From positions 44,619,735 through 44,683,734 of the forward strand of contig NC_092230.1 in the NCBI RefSeq assembly GCF_036320965.1: a stretch of 64,000 nucleotides of DNA. Direction: 5' to 3'. Positions 1-11,469 of the stretch are shown here, in pieces. Position 1 is the first letter of the stretch. Each line of letters starts with the position of its first letter. The position numbers and the translations under genes are program-made. The notes beneath the pieces are model-generated. The model did no database searches. It worked only from the letters and a program-made list of their open reading frames with translations, and had not been told where the DNA came from. The DNA is from Panulirus ornatus (taxonomy: Eukaryota; Arthropoda; Malacostraca; Decapoda; Palinuridae).

Positions 1-130
1 CACACGAGAGTTAGGTTAGGTAACCTTCAGGGAAGCCCACACGGAGGACCCATTCAAAGCCGTGGCCCAGCCCAGCCCAGCCTTGGACAATCGGGAGACC
101 GAAGGAGACATTTCTCTCGGCGTTCTGAAA

Positions 131-166
<36 letters not shown>

Positions 167-756
167 CCACTACCACCCTCCACTACCACCCCCTCCCTCG
201 ACAGGAAGGTAACAATCTTGCCAGCTCAGGTGGAGGGGTGGAGGAGGGTGGCGAGATGGAGTGCTTCAGCCGCTCTGACAACCCGGCCATTTTCACATCT
301 TCGCGCGAACGATGATGGATGGATGGGGCGCGGGTCAGGGGGGGCGGGGGCGGGGTTTGTGTTATGCCAGATAGCGGGTGGAGTGGGAAAGAGAGAAAGA
401 GGGGAGGGGGTGTTGGGTAGGGGGGGGGGGGTAAAAGCTGCTGGGGTCTCTCTTTCCCACCCACCTACACCTGTAGCCTGGTCGATCAACTATGGGGGTG
501 AGGGGTGGAGGGCAGGGGGAGGGGTGAAAGGGAGGGAAGGTCGAGGTCGAGGCTGAGGGGGGGGGGGTGGAGGAGGAGGTGGTGGAAGTGGAGGGGGGGG
601 TGTTAAGCAAGAGACAAGAGGAAGGGAAATTGGGAGGGGGCGGAAGGTGGGAGGGACGCAGGGCGATGATGAGGGGATATGGGGGGGGGGGGACAGGGGA
701 AGGATGGAAGGGGATGATGAAGGATGATGGGTGAGAGAAAGATAGCAGGATGAGAA

Positions 757-824
<68 letters not shown>

Positions 825-853
825 AAACCAACTTCAAGTTCAGCAAATGACCT
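1..853. repeat. Simple-repeat and G-rich tract
   Basis: This opening stretch has no gene. It holds an (AC)n run near 135-163, a strongly G-rich, purine-rich stretch at about 310-740 with several runs of eight or more G, and a (GA)n microsatellite at 762-822. The open frames on both strands here are low-complexity (Pro-rich or Gly/Arg-rich) and are not credible proteins. Confidence 0.85.
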
Positions 854-866
854 TGACCTCTGACCT
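854..866 (-). promoter_or_regulatory. Candidate DR1 nuclear-receptor site
   Basis: The minus strand reads AGGTCAGAGGTCA, two perfect AGGTCA half-sites separated by one base. DR1 is the arrangement bound by HNF4 and RXR/USP-type receptors. No adjacent promoter or gene is visible, so this is a sequence match only. Confidence 0.3.
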
Positions 867-1055
867 TCTGACCTCCCACATCAGTGACGCTCTGTGTTTG
901 CCATCTGAAGTAGTACCTTCGTACTGCGTGGTCGCTGCGTGGATGTTAAGCAGGGACTAAATTGTGGACGAGGAGAGAACGCACAGACGGACGGACGCCC
1001 GAACGGAAATGCCTTTGCGGAGTACTAATTAATTTCCTCTATCTCCCCTTTAGAC

Positions 1056-1056
<1 letters not shown>

Positions 1057-1120
<64 letters not shown>
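1057..1120. repeat. (GA)n microsatellite
   Basis: An uninterrupted dinucleotide run of about 32 repeats lies just upstream of the LINE B fragment. Confidence 0.97.
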
Positions 1121-1122
<2 letters not shown>

Positions 1123-1184
1123 GGTGGTGGTGTCAGAACTGATGGTGCAGATGGGAGCAGGATTTGTGGTGTAAAAGCGCATAG

Positions 1185-1660
1185 AACTGGAAATGGCGAA
1201 AGAAAACCCCAAGAATGTTTTACAGTTTATGTTAGAACCAAGAGAGTCATTAGCCGGTCAATTGGTGATTTGATTATGAAAAGACAGTGACTTGGCTCAA
1301 GAGAACGAAGCCATGGCGAAAATCTTCATAGACTAATTTTTTGCGTCTCTGTTTACGATCGAAGACACACCCCATGTCCCAAATCCTGTTTTCACTGATA
1401 ACAGAGAAGAGAACGTTCTTCAACGGACTGACATAAAAGCTAAAGACATATTGTCAGCAGCGTATGGAATGAAAGTAAATAAAACGGCAGGTCCTGATAA
1501 GTTTTATCAGACTGCCCTTTTCAGCAAGTAACTTGCTACAGGAAAAGTTCCAGCAGAATGGAAGACTGCCAATGTAACACCGATGGTAAAAAAGAAATGA
1601 AAGTAATAAGTCACCGCCTGGAAATTATCGTCCAATCAGCTTAACGTACGTAGTTGAAAA
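1185..1660 (+). pseudogene. LINE family B fragment, start of reverse transcriptase (broken)
   Basis: Conceptual translation with frame changes gives the usual series that precedes and begins a non-LTR retrotransposon reverse transcriptase: GMKVNKTAGPDK near 1467-1502, then TGKVPAEWKTANVTPM (about 1540-1590), then GNYRPISLTYV at about 1620-1652. These correspond to the K-x-x-GPDG, P-x-x-WK-x-A and NYRPISL motifs of CR1/Jockey-type LINEs. Stops and a frameshift break the frame, and the match ends near 1655. The same family recurs at 31206-31720 and, on the minus strand, at 55080-56345. It is a dead 5'- and 3'-truncated fragment. Confidence 0.8.
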
Positions 1661-3284
1661 ACACAAGGACATCACATCGTTCGAGGCAGAAATGTACACC
1701 ACTCAAATACTTTAAATCCACGACTTACCTTCACTGGCACCTCGTAAGCTACATCGACAATTTCCTAGTTATTCTGAAATTTCCCACAATAATCTGTCAG
1801 TTCCTGATACCCTTTAACTATCACGAACAGCCTCGAAAGGACCCAGTGGTCTGTTGCTGTTTGGATCCCTTTATAAATGTGGTGGTGGCACGGCTGTTGA
1901 CGGAGACGGTGGCAAAGGGTGGTAGCCAAAGTGGTGGCAGATGGTAATTTGGTGTCGTCATTATTACACAGGTATCCCAAAAACAACACCTCTTTCTTTT
2001 TCGCTCTAAATACGATAGTGACCTCTGACCTCAAAAATCAATGACCTGCTTTGCACCCCCCCCACACACACACATGAAGGGTATGAACACACCCCTGACG
2101 AAGACTTCAATGAAGTGTACCCGCTAGAATCGGAAGTTGTCATTACAAGGATACGGAATAATTAACACGGGCGACAGTAACCTGTGACCTTCCGACCTCC
2201 AAACCAACACGGGAACCCTTCCTCACCAGTACGACTGAGTGACGATGAAATGTACAAAGATAAATCGCCCGGAGGCGCAATCATCTGCCCATCCCATCCC
2301 ACCCCCAAATCAGCTCTGAATACAGCAGTGATATTCTTTAATAAAACCCGCTGAAGCTGAAATGTCGACAGACTGAAATGGCCGATTACAGAGGTTGGGT
2401 GACAGGTGGGCCCGAGTGGGGCCCCCAGGAACCCCACCAGAGCCCCCCCCCCCCCCCCTCAGCCCACCTACGGTCAGGAGGGAGGGAGGGAGGGAGGAAG
2501 GGAGGTGTAGGATACATCAATACATGATACACAGTTACAGGATAGTAAGTGATGGTGACATTAACATAGGTAACAACATCTGTGTAATACAAAGCAAGCT
2601 AGAAAAAAAAAATAGGCCACAAATATTACATCATATACACAAAACAAACTACATTAACATGATAACTACATCATATACAAAAAGTACATATACACTAAGG
2701 TATTTGGACCTGGATACAGTGTAGCGCACACGGGGGAAGCCAGTCTCTGGTGAACGAAGAGGTCAAAACAAACTCTTGCACTATAGGGCACAACATCTTA
2801 TCATTACTGATAACACACCGGCCACTTTTATCGCTCTATCCAATTCTCGCATAGGAGGAGACCTTCAAATGTAACATCTACTCACTGGAATGTGTGACAG
2901 ACAGAGACCTCCCCCATCTGTAACCACTGTAAATACCTCCCGCGTTACAAGCTCACACGATAATAAGCCTAGGCGACACAGCAAATCGGCTGTTGATCGG
3001 TGGCAACATCTGTCTTTAAACACCTTCGGCCACAAAGGCCTCCCCTCTGCCACTCTATCGAAAACCCCCGTTCGAGGACATCTCTCGCAACATCCCTCTT
3101 CCTCTGTCCATCTAGAGCGATACATTTAGCCAAAAGACGAAGGAAAATATCAATCTAATCTTGCGACCCGTTTCCAAAACAGCCGTACCCGAACAGCTGT
3201 GGGCGTCAAGGACAGCAGACCGGATACTTAATAGGTTTTCCTTACCGGCTACGTATTTGAGGAGAGGCTATTCAATTCATCTTT
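1661..3284. other. Unassigned sequence, no gene seen
   Basis: I see mostly single-copy-looking sequence with a poly(C)/GGGA-rich patch at about 2440-2510. The short open frames on both strands have no recognisable motif. Confidence 0.5.
2019..2031 (-). promoter_or_regulatory. Candidate DR1 nuclear-receptor site
   Basis: This is a second exact minus-strand AGGTCAGAGGTCA (DR1). It lies in unassigned DNA with no gene nearby. Confidence 0.3.
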
Positions 3285-3865
3285 ATAGTCGACTATATCA
3301 ATTGGAGTTGTATGTAGCATTTACGGATCTGGAGAATGTATGTTATAGAGTTGACAGAAATGCTCTGTGGAAGGTATTAAGAGTGTATGGTGTGGGAGGT
3401 AAGTTGCTAGAAGTAGTGAAAAGTTTTAATCGAGGATGTAAGCCATGTGTACGAGTAGGAAGAGAGGAAAGTGATTGGTTCCCGGTGAATGTCGGTTTGC
3501 AGCAGGGGTGCGTGATGTCTCCATGGTTGTTTGTTTATGGATGGGGTCGTTAGGGAGGTGAATGTAAGAGTTTTGGAGAGAGGGGCAAGTATGTAGTCTC
3601 TTGTGGAAGAGAGGGCTTGGGAAGCGAGTCAGTTGTTGTTCACTGGTGATACAGCGCGAGTGGCTGATTCAGGTGAGAAACTGCAGAAGTTGGTGACTGA
3701 GTGTGGTAAAGAAGAAAGCTGAGAGTAAATGTGAATAAGAGCAAGGTTATTAGGTACAGTAGGGTTGAGGGACAACTTAATTGGGACGCAAGTTGGAATG
3801 GAGAAAAACTGGAGGAAGTGAAGTGTTTTAGATATCTGAGAGTGGACTTAGCAGCGGATGGAGTG
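3285..3865 (+). pseudogene. LINE family A reverse transcriptase fragment (frameshifted)
   Basis: Translation shows consecutive reverse transcriptase motifs: ELYVAFTDLENVCYRVDR (fingers/palm motif A region), then VGLQQGCVMSPWLF at about 3490-3530 (motif B). After a frame change comes QLLFTGDTARVADSGEKLQ, the FADD box region, near 3630-3690, and then VNVNKSKVIRYSRVEGQ. Catalytic FADD is altered to FTGD. The copy stops abruptly near 3865 in the segment where the related minus-strand copy (4461-5511) continues into its C-terminal domain. At least one frameshift and the lost Asp make it inactive. Confidence 0.88.
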
Positions 3866-4460
3866 AAGAGCTTGCACATGATTTATCAACACTGCTAAAC
3901 CTTCCTCGTTAGTGGGGATTAAGGAGAGGGAGAGAGCTGGTCGAGGGGGTTGAGGGAGTGAGGCGGGGGAGGAGGAGGAGAGAGAAACAGGTTGCCGGGG
4001 AGCCATTTCAACGGCACGTCATCTACAACAACTCCACTGGCATATACTACTTAACAGACTCCCGTTAAACGGCACACTCATTTAAAAGCCGCCTCCCCCC
4101 CCCCCCCTTCCCCCAGGTGTATTGTATCTATCACTTTTTCGTTAAAATTCCGACCCCCTAAAAAATATTATTGAAAGCGTTTTTAGGCGAATTGGGTAAC
4201 GAGCGGGAAAACCAGAAAATTCAGAATTCTAAATTTGTGGGAGGGAAAAAAAAATATATATTTGTGGGCTTTGGCTGAGCCTCGCAGAGCAGAGCATCAA
4301 CGGCGATTTCTGACGTTAATACTTAAAAATAAAAGCTAAAAAAAAAAAAAAAAAAAAAAAGTTAAAGATTCCTTGAGCCCGAGTTTAAATATAGAAGTAT
4401 CTGATGATTGAACCTTCTCAGCGTTTAAAGTATATATTTACACACACACACAAATATATA
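3866..4460. other. Unassigned sequence between LINE copies
   Basis: There is no gene. The stretch has a purine-rich segment (3900-4000), a poly(C) run near 4098, a 22-base poly(A) run near 4340-4361 and a short (CA)n at 4440-4452. Confidence 0.5.
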
Positions 4461-5508
4461 ATTTTTTTTTTTTTTTTTTTTTTTATACTTTGTCGCTGTC
4501 TCCCGCGTTTGCGAGGTAGCGCAAGGAAACAGACGAAAGAAATGGCCCAACCCCCCCCCCCATACACATGTATATACATACGTCCACACACGCAAATATA
4601 CATACCCACACAGCTCTCCATGGTTTACCCCAGACGCTTCACATGCCTTGATTCAATCCACTGACAGCACGTCAACCCCGGTATACCACATCGCTCCAAT
4701 TCACTCTATTCCTTGCCCTCCTTTCACCCTCCTGCATGTTCAGGCCCCGATCACACAAAATCTTTTTCACTCCATCTTTCCACCTCCAATTTGGTCTCCC
4801 TCTTCTCCTCGTTCCCTCCACCTCCGACACATATATCCTCTTGGTCAATCTTTCCTCACTCATTCTCTCCATGTGCCCAAACCATTTCAAAACACCCTCT
4901 TCTGCTCTCTCAACCACGCTCTTTTTATTTCCACACATCTCTCTTACCCTTACGTTACTTACTCGATCAAACCACCTCACACCACACATTGTCCTCAAAC
5001 ATCTCATTTCCAGCACATCCATCCTCCTGCGCACAACTCTATCCATAGCCCACGCCTCGCAACCATACAACATTGTTGGAACCACTATTCCTTCAAACAT
5101 ACCCATTTTTGCTTTCCGAGATAATGTTCTCGACTTCCACACATTCTTCAAGGCTCCCAGAATTTTCGCCCCCTCCCCCACCCTATGATCCACTTCCGCT
5201 TCCATGGTTCCATCCGCTGCCAGATCCACTCCCAGATATCTAAAACACTTCACTTCCTCCAGTTTTTCTCCATTCAAACTCACCTCCCAATTGACTTGAC
5301 CCTCAACCCTACTGTACCTAATAACCTTGCTCTTATTCACATTTACTCTTAACTTTCTTCTTTCACACACTTTACCAAACTCAGTCACCAGCTTCTGCAG
5401 TTTCTCACATGAATCAGCCACCAGCGCTGTATCATCAGCGAACAACAACTGACTCACTTCCCAAGCTCTCTCATCCCCAACAGACTTCATACTTGCCCCT
5501 CTTTCCAA

Positions 5509-5511
<3 letters not shown>
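4461..5511 (-). mobile_element. LINE family A, 5'-truncated copy with 3' UTR and poly(A)
   Basis: On the minus strand this runs from the middle of the reverse transcriptase (5511) through the C-terminal domain to a stop near 4672. A 3' UTR follows, ending in GCGAGGTAGCGC-like sequence (reverse complement, about 4505-4525), and then a poly(A) tail seen as poly(T) at 4461-4484. The 5' edge coincides exactly with a (TA)n tract. It is the best preserved LINE A copy in the window and defines the family 3' end that recurs alone at 43250-43465, 49988-50085 and 62452-62565. Confidence 0.88.
4672..5511 (-). pseudogene. Reverse transcriptase C-terminal half of LINE A (5'-truncated, frame intact)
   Basis: About 280 codons are open. 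The catalytic FADD box (QLLFADDTALVADS) is at about 5431-5442. It is followed by RKLRVNVNKSKVIRYSRVEG, the CFRYLGVDLAADG thumb motif, then VVPTMLYGCEAWAMD, then GVLKWFGHMERMSEERLTKR and RRRGRPNWRWKDGVKKIL near the C terminus. The last two are typical of the domain that follows the reverse transcriptase in many non-LTR elements; I do not assign a clade. The frame continues upstream into TA-repeat codons (Ile-Tyr) that are not part of the protein. It lacks the endonuclease and the N-terminal half of the reverse transcriptase, so it cannot be autonomous. Confidence 0.9.

Positions 5512-5588
<77 letters not shown>
5512..5588. repeat. (TA)n microsatellite at LINE A 5' junction
   Basis: About 38 TA repeats mark the exact point where LINE A homology ends. 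Confidence 0.97.
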
Positions 5589-5590
<2 letters not shown>

Positions 5591-6190
5591 GCTTCTACCA
5601 TGGCGTTATCTTTCTTCTTATTTAAAGATGGGAATCATGACGAGAATGTTAGATACAGGGAGACGAGCTGGGGTGAAATTCAGTTATGTGGAAGGAATGC
5701 GCCGCGCGCGGTGGACGCAGGCGGTTAAGGCTGCCGCGCGCGGCCGCCAATGAGGGAGAGGAGGAGGGGTGTGTGGTGTGTGGCTGCTGCGGTTTGCGCG
5801 GGTAAAGGAGGGAGGGAGCGGGAGCCGCAGACCGCAACCACCTATACCTCCTCCTCCTCCTCCTCCTCTTCCCATCCCTCTTCCTACCACCGCCGCACAC
5901 CGGCACTTGTCTTGTACCACATCCACCACAGGCGAATCCCACCCCCCCTTACGTGAGAGCACACACACACACACACACACACAACACACACAACACACAC
6001 TAGGCTGTGTGTACATCACTGGCTTAACCGTCATGCCCATAGAGACTCTTAAGAGAATATTACTGACGTACATATCTCAGGATCGCTTTCTGCCCGTCCG
6101 ACCGCCACACATCACAACACTCGCTGATGCCTATCTATAACCCTTCCACAACCCCAGGTACAACACCTTTACAACCTAGAGACTTGGCCT
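5589..6190. other. CpG-rich patch and simple repeats, no gene
   Basis: A locally CpG-dense patch at 5695-5760 (GCCGCGCGCGGCCGCC) stands out from its AT-rich neighbours. It is followed by (CTC)n at about 5845-5872 and (CA)n at 5960-6000. No gene is linked to it. Confidence 0.4.
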
Positions 6191-6194
6191 TATA

Positions 6195-6196
<2 letters not shown>

Positions 6197-6230
<34 letters not shown>

Positions 6231-6523
6231 AAACCCTTCGTCACATTCGGACCGCCGCTCAGCGCTGCGGTAAGGAGCAGGGCTACGTGCACACGTGGTC
6301 ATCGGGAGCCACAATGCGGTCCTCCCCCCCCCCCTCCCCTCCCACCTCCTCCAACTAAACAGCAAACCTAGAAAAATATATATAAAAAAAAAAAAATGGT
6401 CCAAACCGCGAAAAATGTCCACAGCCAAACCACGAAGAGTCGCGGAAACTCTACCGCAGTCCTCCTCCCCCTCCACTAACGGGCCTTCTCTCCCCCTCCT
6501 CCTCCTCCACCCTCCCTCCCTCA

Positions 6524-6574
<51 letters not shown>

Positions 6575-6781
6575 ATTCGCCTCAACGACCACATCTGCGG
6601 TCGGCTCTTGCGGTCTGAGAACGACCCACACAAAACGAAATGATGTACAAAAAAAAAAAAAAAAAAAAAGAGGAGCGGGGAGGAGGGGGAAAAAAAAATA
6701 GCAAGAGGACGAGGAAGATAAACTATATTCGGGTTAGATATTTGTAATTGAATGGGTCATCCCCTCGACGCTACGAATACA

Positions 6782-6823
<42 letters not shown>
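6197..6823. repeat. Cluster of microsatellites
   Basis: (GT)n at 6197-6230, poly(C) near 6320, (CT)n at 6527-6571, poly(A) at 6650-6669 and (CA)n at 6783-6823, with short unique spacers. No coding signal is seen. Confidence 0.9.
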
Positions 6824-6826
<3 letters not shown>

Positions 6827-7014
6827 CGACTTCATATTTGGACAATGATAAGCCCTGGAACAGCTTACGTTGGGGAGGGAAAAAAAAATTAATATAATCT
6901 GCATATGAACTGCAATGTAATCCTTGTAAGAGGAAAAGAGCCAGACTGGCTGCCGTGAAACAACACAGAATTACAGGAACGGTGGACTGAACTGGCTAAT
7001 GCTGTTCTAAGTCC

Positions 7015-7635
7015 TTGTGGTGGGTGGGTGGGTTGGTGTGGTAGGATGGTTGGAGTGGTGGCGGTGGTAGTAGGAAGGTGGTTGGTTGTGGTGGTGGTGG
7101 TGGTGTTGATGGTTGACTGGTAGTGTGGTAGGGTGGTTGGTTGGTGGGGAGGCAGTGTGGTAGGAGGGTTGGTGTGGTGGTGGTGGTGTTGATGGTTGCC
7201 TGGTAGTGTGGTTGGTTGGTGGGGAGGCAGTGTGGTGGTGGTGGTTGGCTGGTGTGATGGTAGTGAGGTAGGGTGGTTGGTTGGTGGGGAGGTGGTGTGG
7301 TTAGACGGTTAGTGTGGTAGGACGGTTAGTGTGGTGTTGTGGTTGGCTGGTTGGTTGGTTGCTAGGATGTTTCATGTGGTGGGATAATTGGTGCGATGGT
7401 GGTGGTGGTGGTAGTGTGGGAGGCTGACTGGCGTGGTGCTGTGGTATAATGGTCAAAATGGTGGAAGGGTGGATGGTGAGGTGGTAGGATGGTGTCCTGT
7501 GGTGGCAAAGGTGGGATGGCATGGTGAAATGGTGTGGTAGGATGGCTAGTCTGGTGGAGTGGCGTGGTACTGATGATCTGGTGGAACGGTGTGGTAGAGA
7601 AGAGTTTGGTGGTGAAATGTGGTAGGATGGTTGAG
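7015..7635. repeat. TGG/GGT-rich degenerate minisatellite
   Basis: Imperfect repeats built from GGTGGTTGGTGTGGTAGG-like units with strong G/T strand bias. The minus-strand open frames (Pro/His/Ser/Thr-rich) come from the repeat. Confidence 0.85.
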
Positions 7636-8036
7636 ATGGATGCGGTGATTTCGTGTGCCTGTGAGACGACGGCGTTTCCAAAATCCCCCAATATTTTGGG
7701 TTCTCCTTCCCTCTACGACAGCTATTACTTCCGTCCCTGCTCCACAGAACGGGCTGCTCATCCCCTCCCCTCGCAACCTGTCAATAGCTAGGCCCGGCAA
7801 CACTCGCTCGCCGAGCCAATGGTTACCGTGTGGCCGTTGGGAACCCGAGGTTGAGCCGTTGCGATATTATCTGTTTAACTCTCCCATCATCGATAAGCTC
7901 TGGGAATCCTTATCTCACGTCTTTTTATCTTTTTTTTCTTCAAAAGAGTGTGCGACCTGTCCATTTTATGCATAAACTGGAAACATTCCATTCCCAGAAA
8001 AAGACAACTTTGCTTTCGTCTCTCTCTCATGGTGAC

Positions 8037-8082
<46 letters not shown>

Positions 8083-8589
8083 CCTAGAGCCTCCTGACAT
8101 ACATGTACAATCCTGACCTTTGAACAAGACACCAAACACGAGTCTTACCTGCAGCCACGTCTAAACAGGTCGTCACGTTTAGGGTCGTTCCCTCAGGTCG
8201 TCCTCAACAGCCGGTGGTACTTGGTCGTCTCCACCCCCACTTCGGATTACAGCCGGAGTATTGTCTTCTCGAGTCGTACTCGAACATCAGTCTCCGTGGC
8301 CTCCCACCTGAGGCATCTCCTCGAATATCGCGTCTCCAAGCGTCCTCCTTCAGGCAGTTTGCCTCTCCTGTAGTTGGCTGCTGAAGGTGCAGGAGGTTAG
8401 GAGACGTGGGTGACCCATCTGCCACGGACCAGCTGTCTCGTCACTCACCTACGAAGAGCAGGAGGAGTAAAGTCAGGCACAGAACAGAAGTGATATGATT
8501 TTTTTGTTTTGAGACTTCATTTGTCTTCGTATGTAGAGACAAAGCATTTCTGTAATACCTTAATTTGTTTTATGTATTCAAAATAATTA
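7636..8589. other. Unassigned, mostly non-repetitive sequence
   Basis: Apart from a (GT)n tract at 8040-8077 the sequence is complex, but I recognise no gene, RNA or element. Confidence 0.45.
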
Positions 8590-8875
8590 ATTTCCTAACT
8601 TTACAAGGACAAAACCTTACTTATTCTCTATTCAAAAGACTTATTTCCTAACTTTACAAACACAAAACCTTACTTATTTTATCTCAATACTAAACTAGCT
8701 TTACAATGACAAAACCTTAGTTGTTTTACTTATCTAAATACTAAACTAGCTTTACAAAGACAAAACCTTAGTTGTTTTACTTATCTAAATACTAAACTAG
8801 CTTTACAAAAGACAAAACCTTAGTTATTTCATATCTTCTCACTTTACAAAAACAAAACCTTACATATCTGTAACT
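8590..8875. repeat. AT-rich minisatellite, unit about 52 bp
   Basis: Several imperfect units share ACTAAACTAGCTTTACAA and GACAAAACCTTAGTTGTTTT. The two middle units are nearly identical and the outer units are diverged. Confidence 0.85.
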
Positions 8876-9182
8876 TTAAAAAAAAAATATTCTATTGTCT
8901 AACTTAAAGACGAAACACTTCTGTGACCATCGAGGTCTCGTAAAGCAAAATCCAAAAAAATATAAAGTCAAGTGGATAACAAGAATTTGCATGCCTATCT
9001 GAACTTCCTCGCTGCTCTCTCTCTCTCTCTCTCTCTTGGTCTCCCTGCCCCCCTCACTCAACCCTCCTCCTCCACTCTTTGCGGGCGGGACTCTCCTCCT
9101 CAACCCAGCCTTCTTCCAGCCCCTTCCTCACTGGCTGATGATATACTGCCTTATTTCAGAAGGTAAATATAAAAATACATAG

Positions 9183-9186
<4 letters not shown>

Positions 9187-9246
<60 letters not shown>

Positions 9247-9298
9247 GACTTCTACATCACGTACTGCCAAAGCAATTATAAATTCAAAAGTCAAATAC

Positions 9299-9349
<51 letters not shown>

Positions 9350-9350
9350 T

Positions 9351-9424
<74 letters not shown>
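9187..9424. repeat. Compound (TA)n / (GA)n microsatellites
   Basis: (TA)n at 9187-9242, a second (TA)n at 9301-9343 and (GA)n at 9355-9424. Confidence 0.97.
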
Positions 9425-9427
<3 letters not shown>

Positions 9428-9591
9428 GTAGATCGATAGATAGACAGATATAGATATAGATCAATAACTCGTGTAAATCTGTAACCTCATACAGAACCCG
9501 TCACGATCCCTGTCTGTTACGTGAAGGTGACTTCTACATCACGTACTGCCAAAGCAATTATAAATTCAAAAGTAAAATACGAATATACATA
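9242..9591. repeat. Pair of direct repeats of about 68 bp, 282 bp apart
   Basis: The segment 9242-9309 (starting AAGGTGACTTCTACATCACG) recurs at 9524-9591 with only about two mismatches. Both copies lead into TA-type repeats. This looks like a small segmental duplication carrying microsatellite sequence. Confidence 0.9.
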
Positions 9592-9659
9592 TATAAAAAA
9601 ATGGGTCCTAAATCATCGTTCTAGAAATTACGAAGCATCATGAATCAAAATCCTGAATT

Positions 9660-10470
9660 CCATCTAATGCTCTTTTATTATTATTTTTTTTTTTCGGAAA
9701 TACCAAAAATCTTTAGAGGAGGAGGAGGAGGTAAAGGGAGGGAGGGAGGAAGGGCGTGTGTAAGACCTGAAGATGAGGCCTCTATCAGGCCAGACCTCCC
9801 TCCTCCCTCTCGCTCGCTCCTCATAAAAAAAAAAAGACATATTGCCTTTCCATCTTATTCTTCTCCCCTCTTCTTCTTCTTCTTCCTCCTCCTCCTCTTC
9901 TTCCTCCTCCTCCTCTTCCTCTGTTTTTACAACCGATAACGGAAGTATCCCACAACCACTCGATAACCAACCAGCCAGCCAGCCAGCCCGCACCACCACC
10001 ACGCCAACTCCATCACGTCTCTCCAAGGATAATAATAACAAACATTTACAGAAAAAAAAAAAGGGAGGGAGGAGGGAAGTGTGATACTCGAAGAACGAAA
10101 ATGGAGCATGGGAGGAGGAGGAGGAGGGAATAAATAAATATATATAGATATGTATTTCTTTTACCGGGATATTTGTTGATGGCTGAAAGGAATGTGTAGA
10201 GAGATACAAGGGTGGGCGAAATCAGAGCCACAAAAACCCTCCTAAGTGGCACAAAAAAAAGAAGAAAAAAAAAACCAGACGAAGTCTTCAGACAGAGGCA
10301 CACACACACACGCAAAAAAAAACACCTTCAACCCCAGACTTAAAACCGCAGGAACCGCAGACCGCAGCCACCCACCGCTAAGGGTCGGCTGAACAGGAAT
10401 GGTAAGGGGGTGAGGGAGTGTGTGTGGGGAGGGGACTCGGTCGGTGGTGGGAGACTGGGCCGGTAAACGG
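9660..10470. other. Low-complexity and unassigned sequence
   Basis: It contains poly(T), GGA/GGGA runs, a (CTT/CCT)n tract at about 9866-9920 and poly(A) runs. I see no gene. Confidence 0.6.
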
Positions 10471-10536
<66 letters not shown>

Positions 10537-10728
10537 GAGAGAGAGTCGTCGACATATAAGACCGAAGCTACACATAAGGCACACATGCTGAAGCTAAACC
10601 CTACACGAGAGAAAACGGAAAAGAAAAAGACGAGCCAATCTTGGGGAGAATGGGGGTGGGGTGGTGTTGTGGGAGTCGATATGGTGGATTGGTGCGTTAT
10701 CCCGGGGGGGGGGGGGGGAGAGAACCAG

Positions 10729-10784
<56 letters not shown>
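10471..10784. repeat. (GA)n, poly(G) and (TA)n tracts
   Basis: (GA)n at 10471-10545, a poly(G) run near 10702-10718 and (TA)n at 10731-10784. Confidence 0.95.
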
Positions 10785-10787
<3 letters not shown>

Positions 10788-10789
10788 GT

Positions 10790-11469
10790 GGGAGATAACG
10801 CTGGCCAACACAATGGTCGTCCACATCGTCTGGGGCACAGTACTGGCCGGACCCTGGCATAAACACTGTAATCAGTCCAATCCAGCGGCGGGAAATTTCA
10901 GGCCACGGTCTGGCCTGCGGACACACACACACACACACACAACGCTGCCCTGCCGGCGCGCGCACACACAACCCTCCCCTCTCCCCGATCCTGCTGCCAC
11001 GCTGGGGAAAACCTATCGTACTCAGTAATGTATGGGGACAGGTGTTCGACGACCTGGTCCCAGGTCTTCTGCCAGTCATGCCATTGATGCCATACGTTGA
11101 GACGACCTAATGCCATGTATCCGGAGACCCTGTACGATAGTTTCCTACGGATATCGGATGCCTGACGTATGCAAACGTCGCTGCCAGACGTAAGATAAGC
11201 CTGGGCAAGATATCTGACGAGCTATATACTCGCCAGCGCGACTGTACAACTGTACTTGTGAGTACGACCCCTGAGTACGACGCTAAGACTCTTGGGCACG
11301 CACGGACGTACGACCTTTGGCTTATGACGGCTTGGTCATTTTCACGTGACCTGAAGGTGATGACGTCGCAATGAAGGGGTCGTAAGGTCGTGTTCATGGG
11401 AGGGGGCCCGAGAGAAGTACGACTATGGGCACGAGTGACCTCGACGCCGGTCCATGGTCTGCGACCATG
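10790..11469. other. Unassigned GC-balanced sequence
   Basis: Complex sequence with a (CA)n run at 10920-10941. At about 11250-11330 there are degenerate GAGTACGACCCCTGAG-like pieces that resemble the 21-bp minisatellite found at 19086 and 50962. No gene is seen. Confidence 0.4.

Noticed and set aside
12..24. TTAGGTTAGG, the arthropod telomere motif
   Set aside because: Only two copies; no telomeric array.
5695..5760. CpG island promoter
   Set aside because: Only about 65 bp and no gene on either side.
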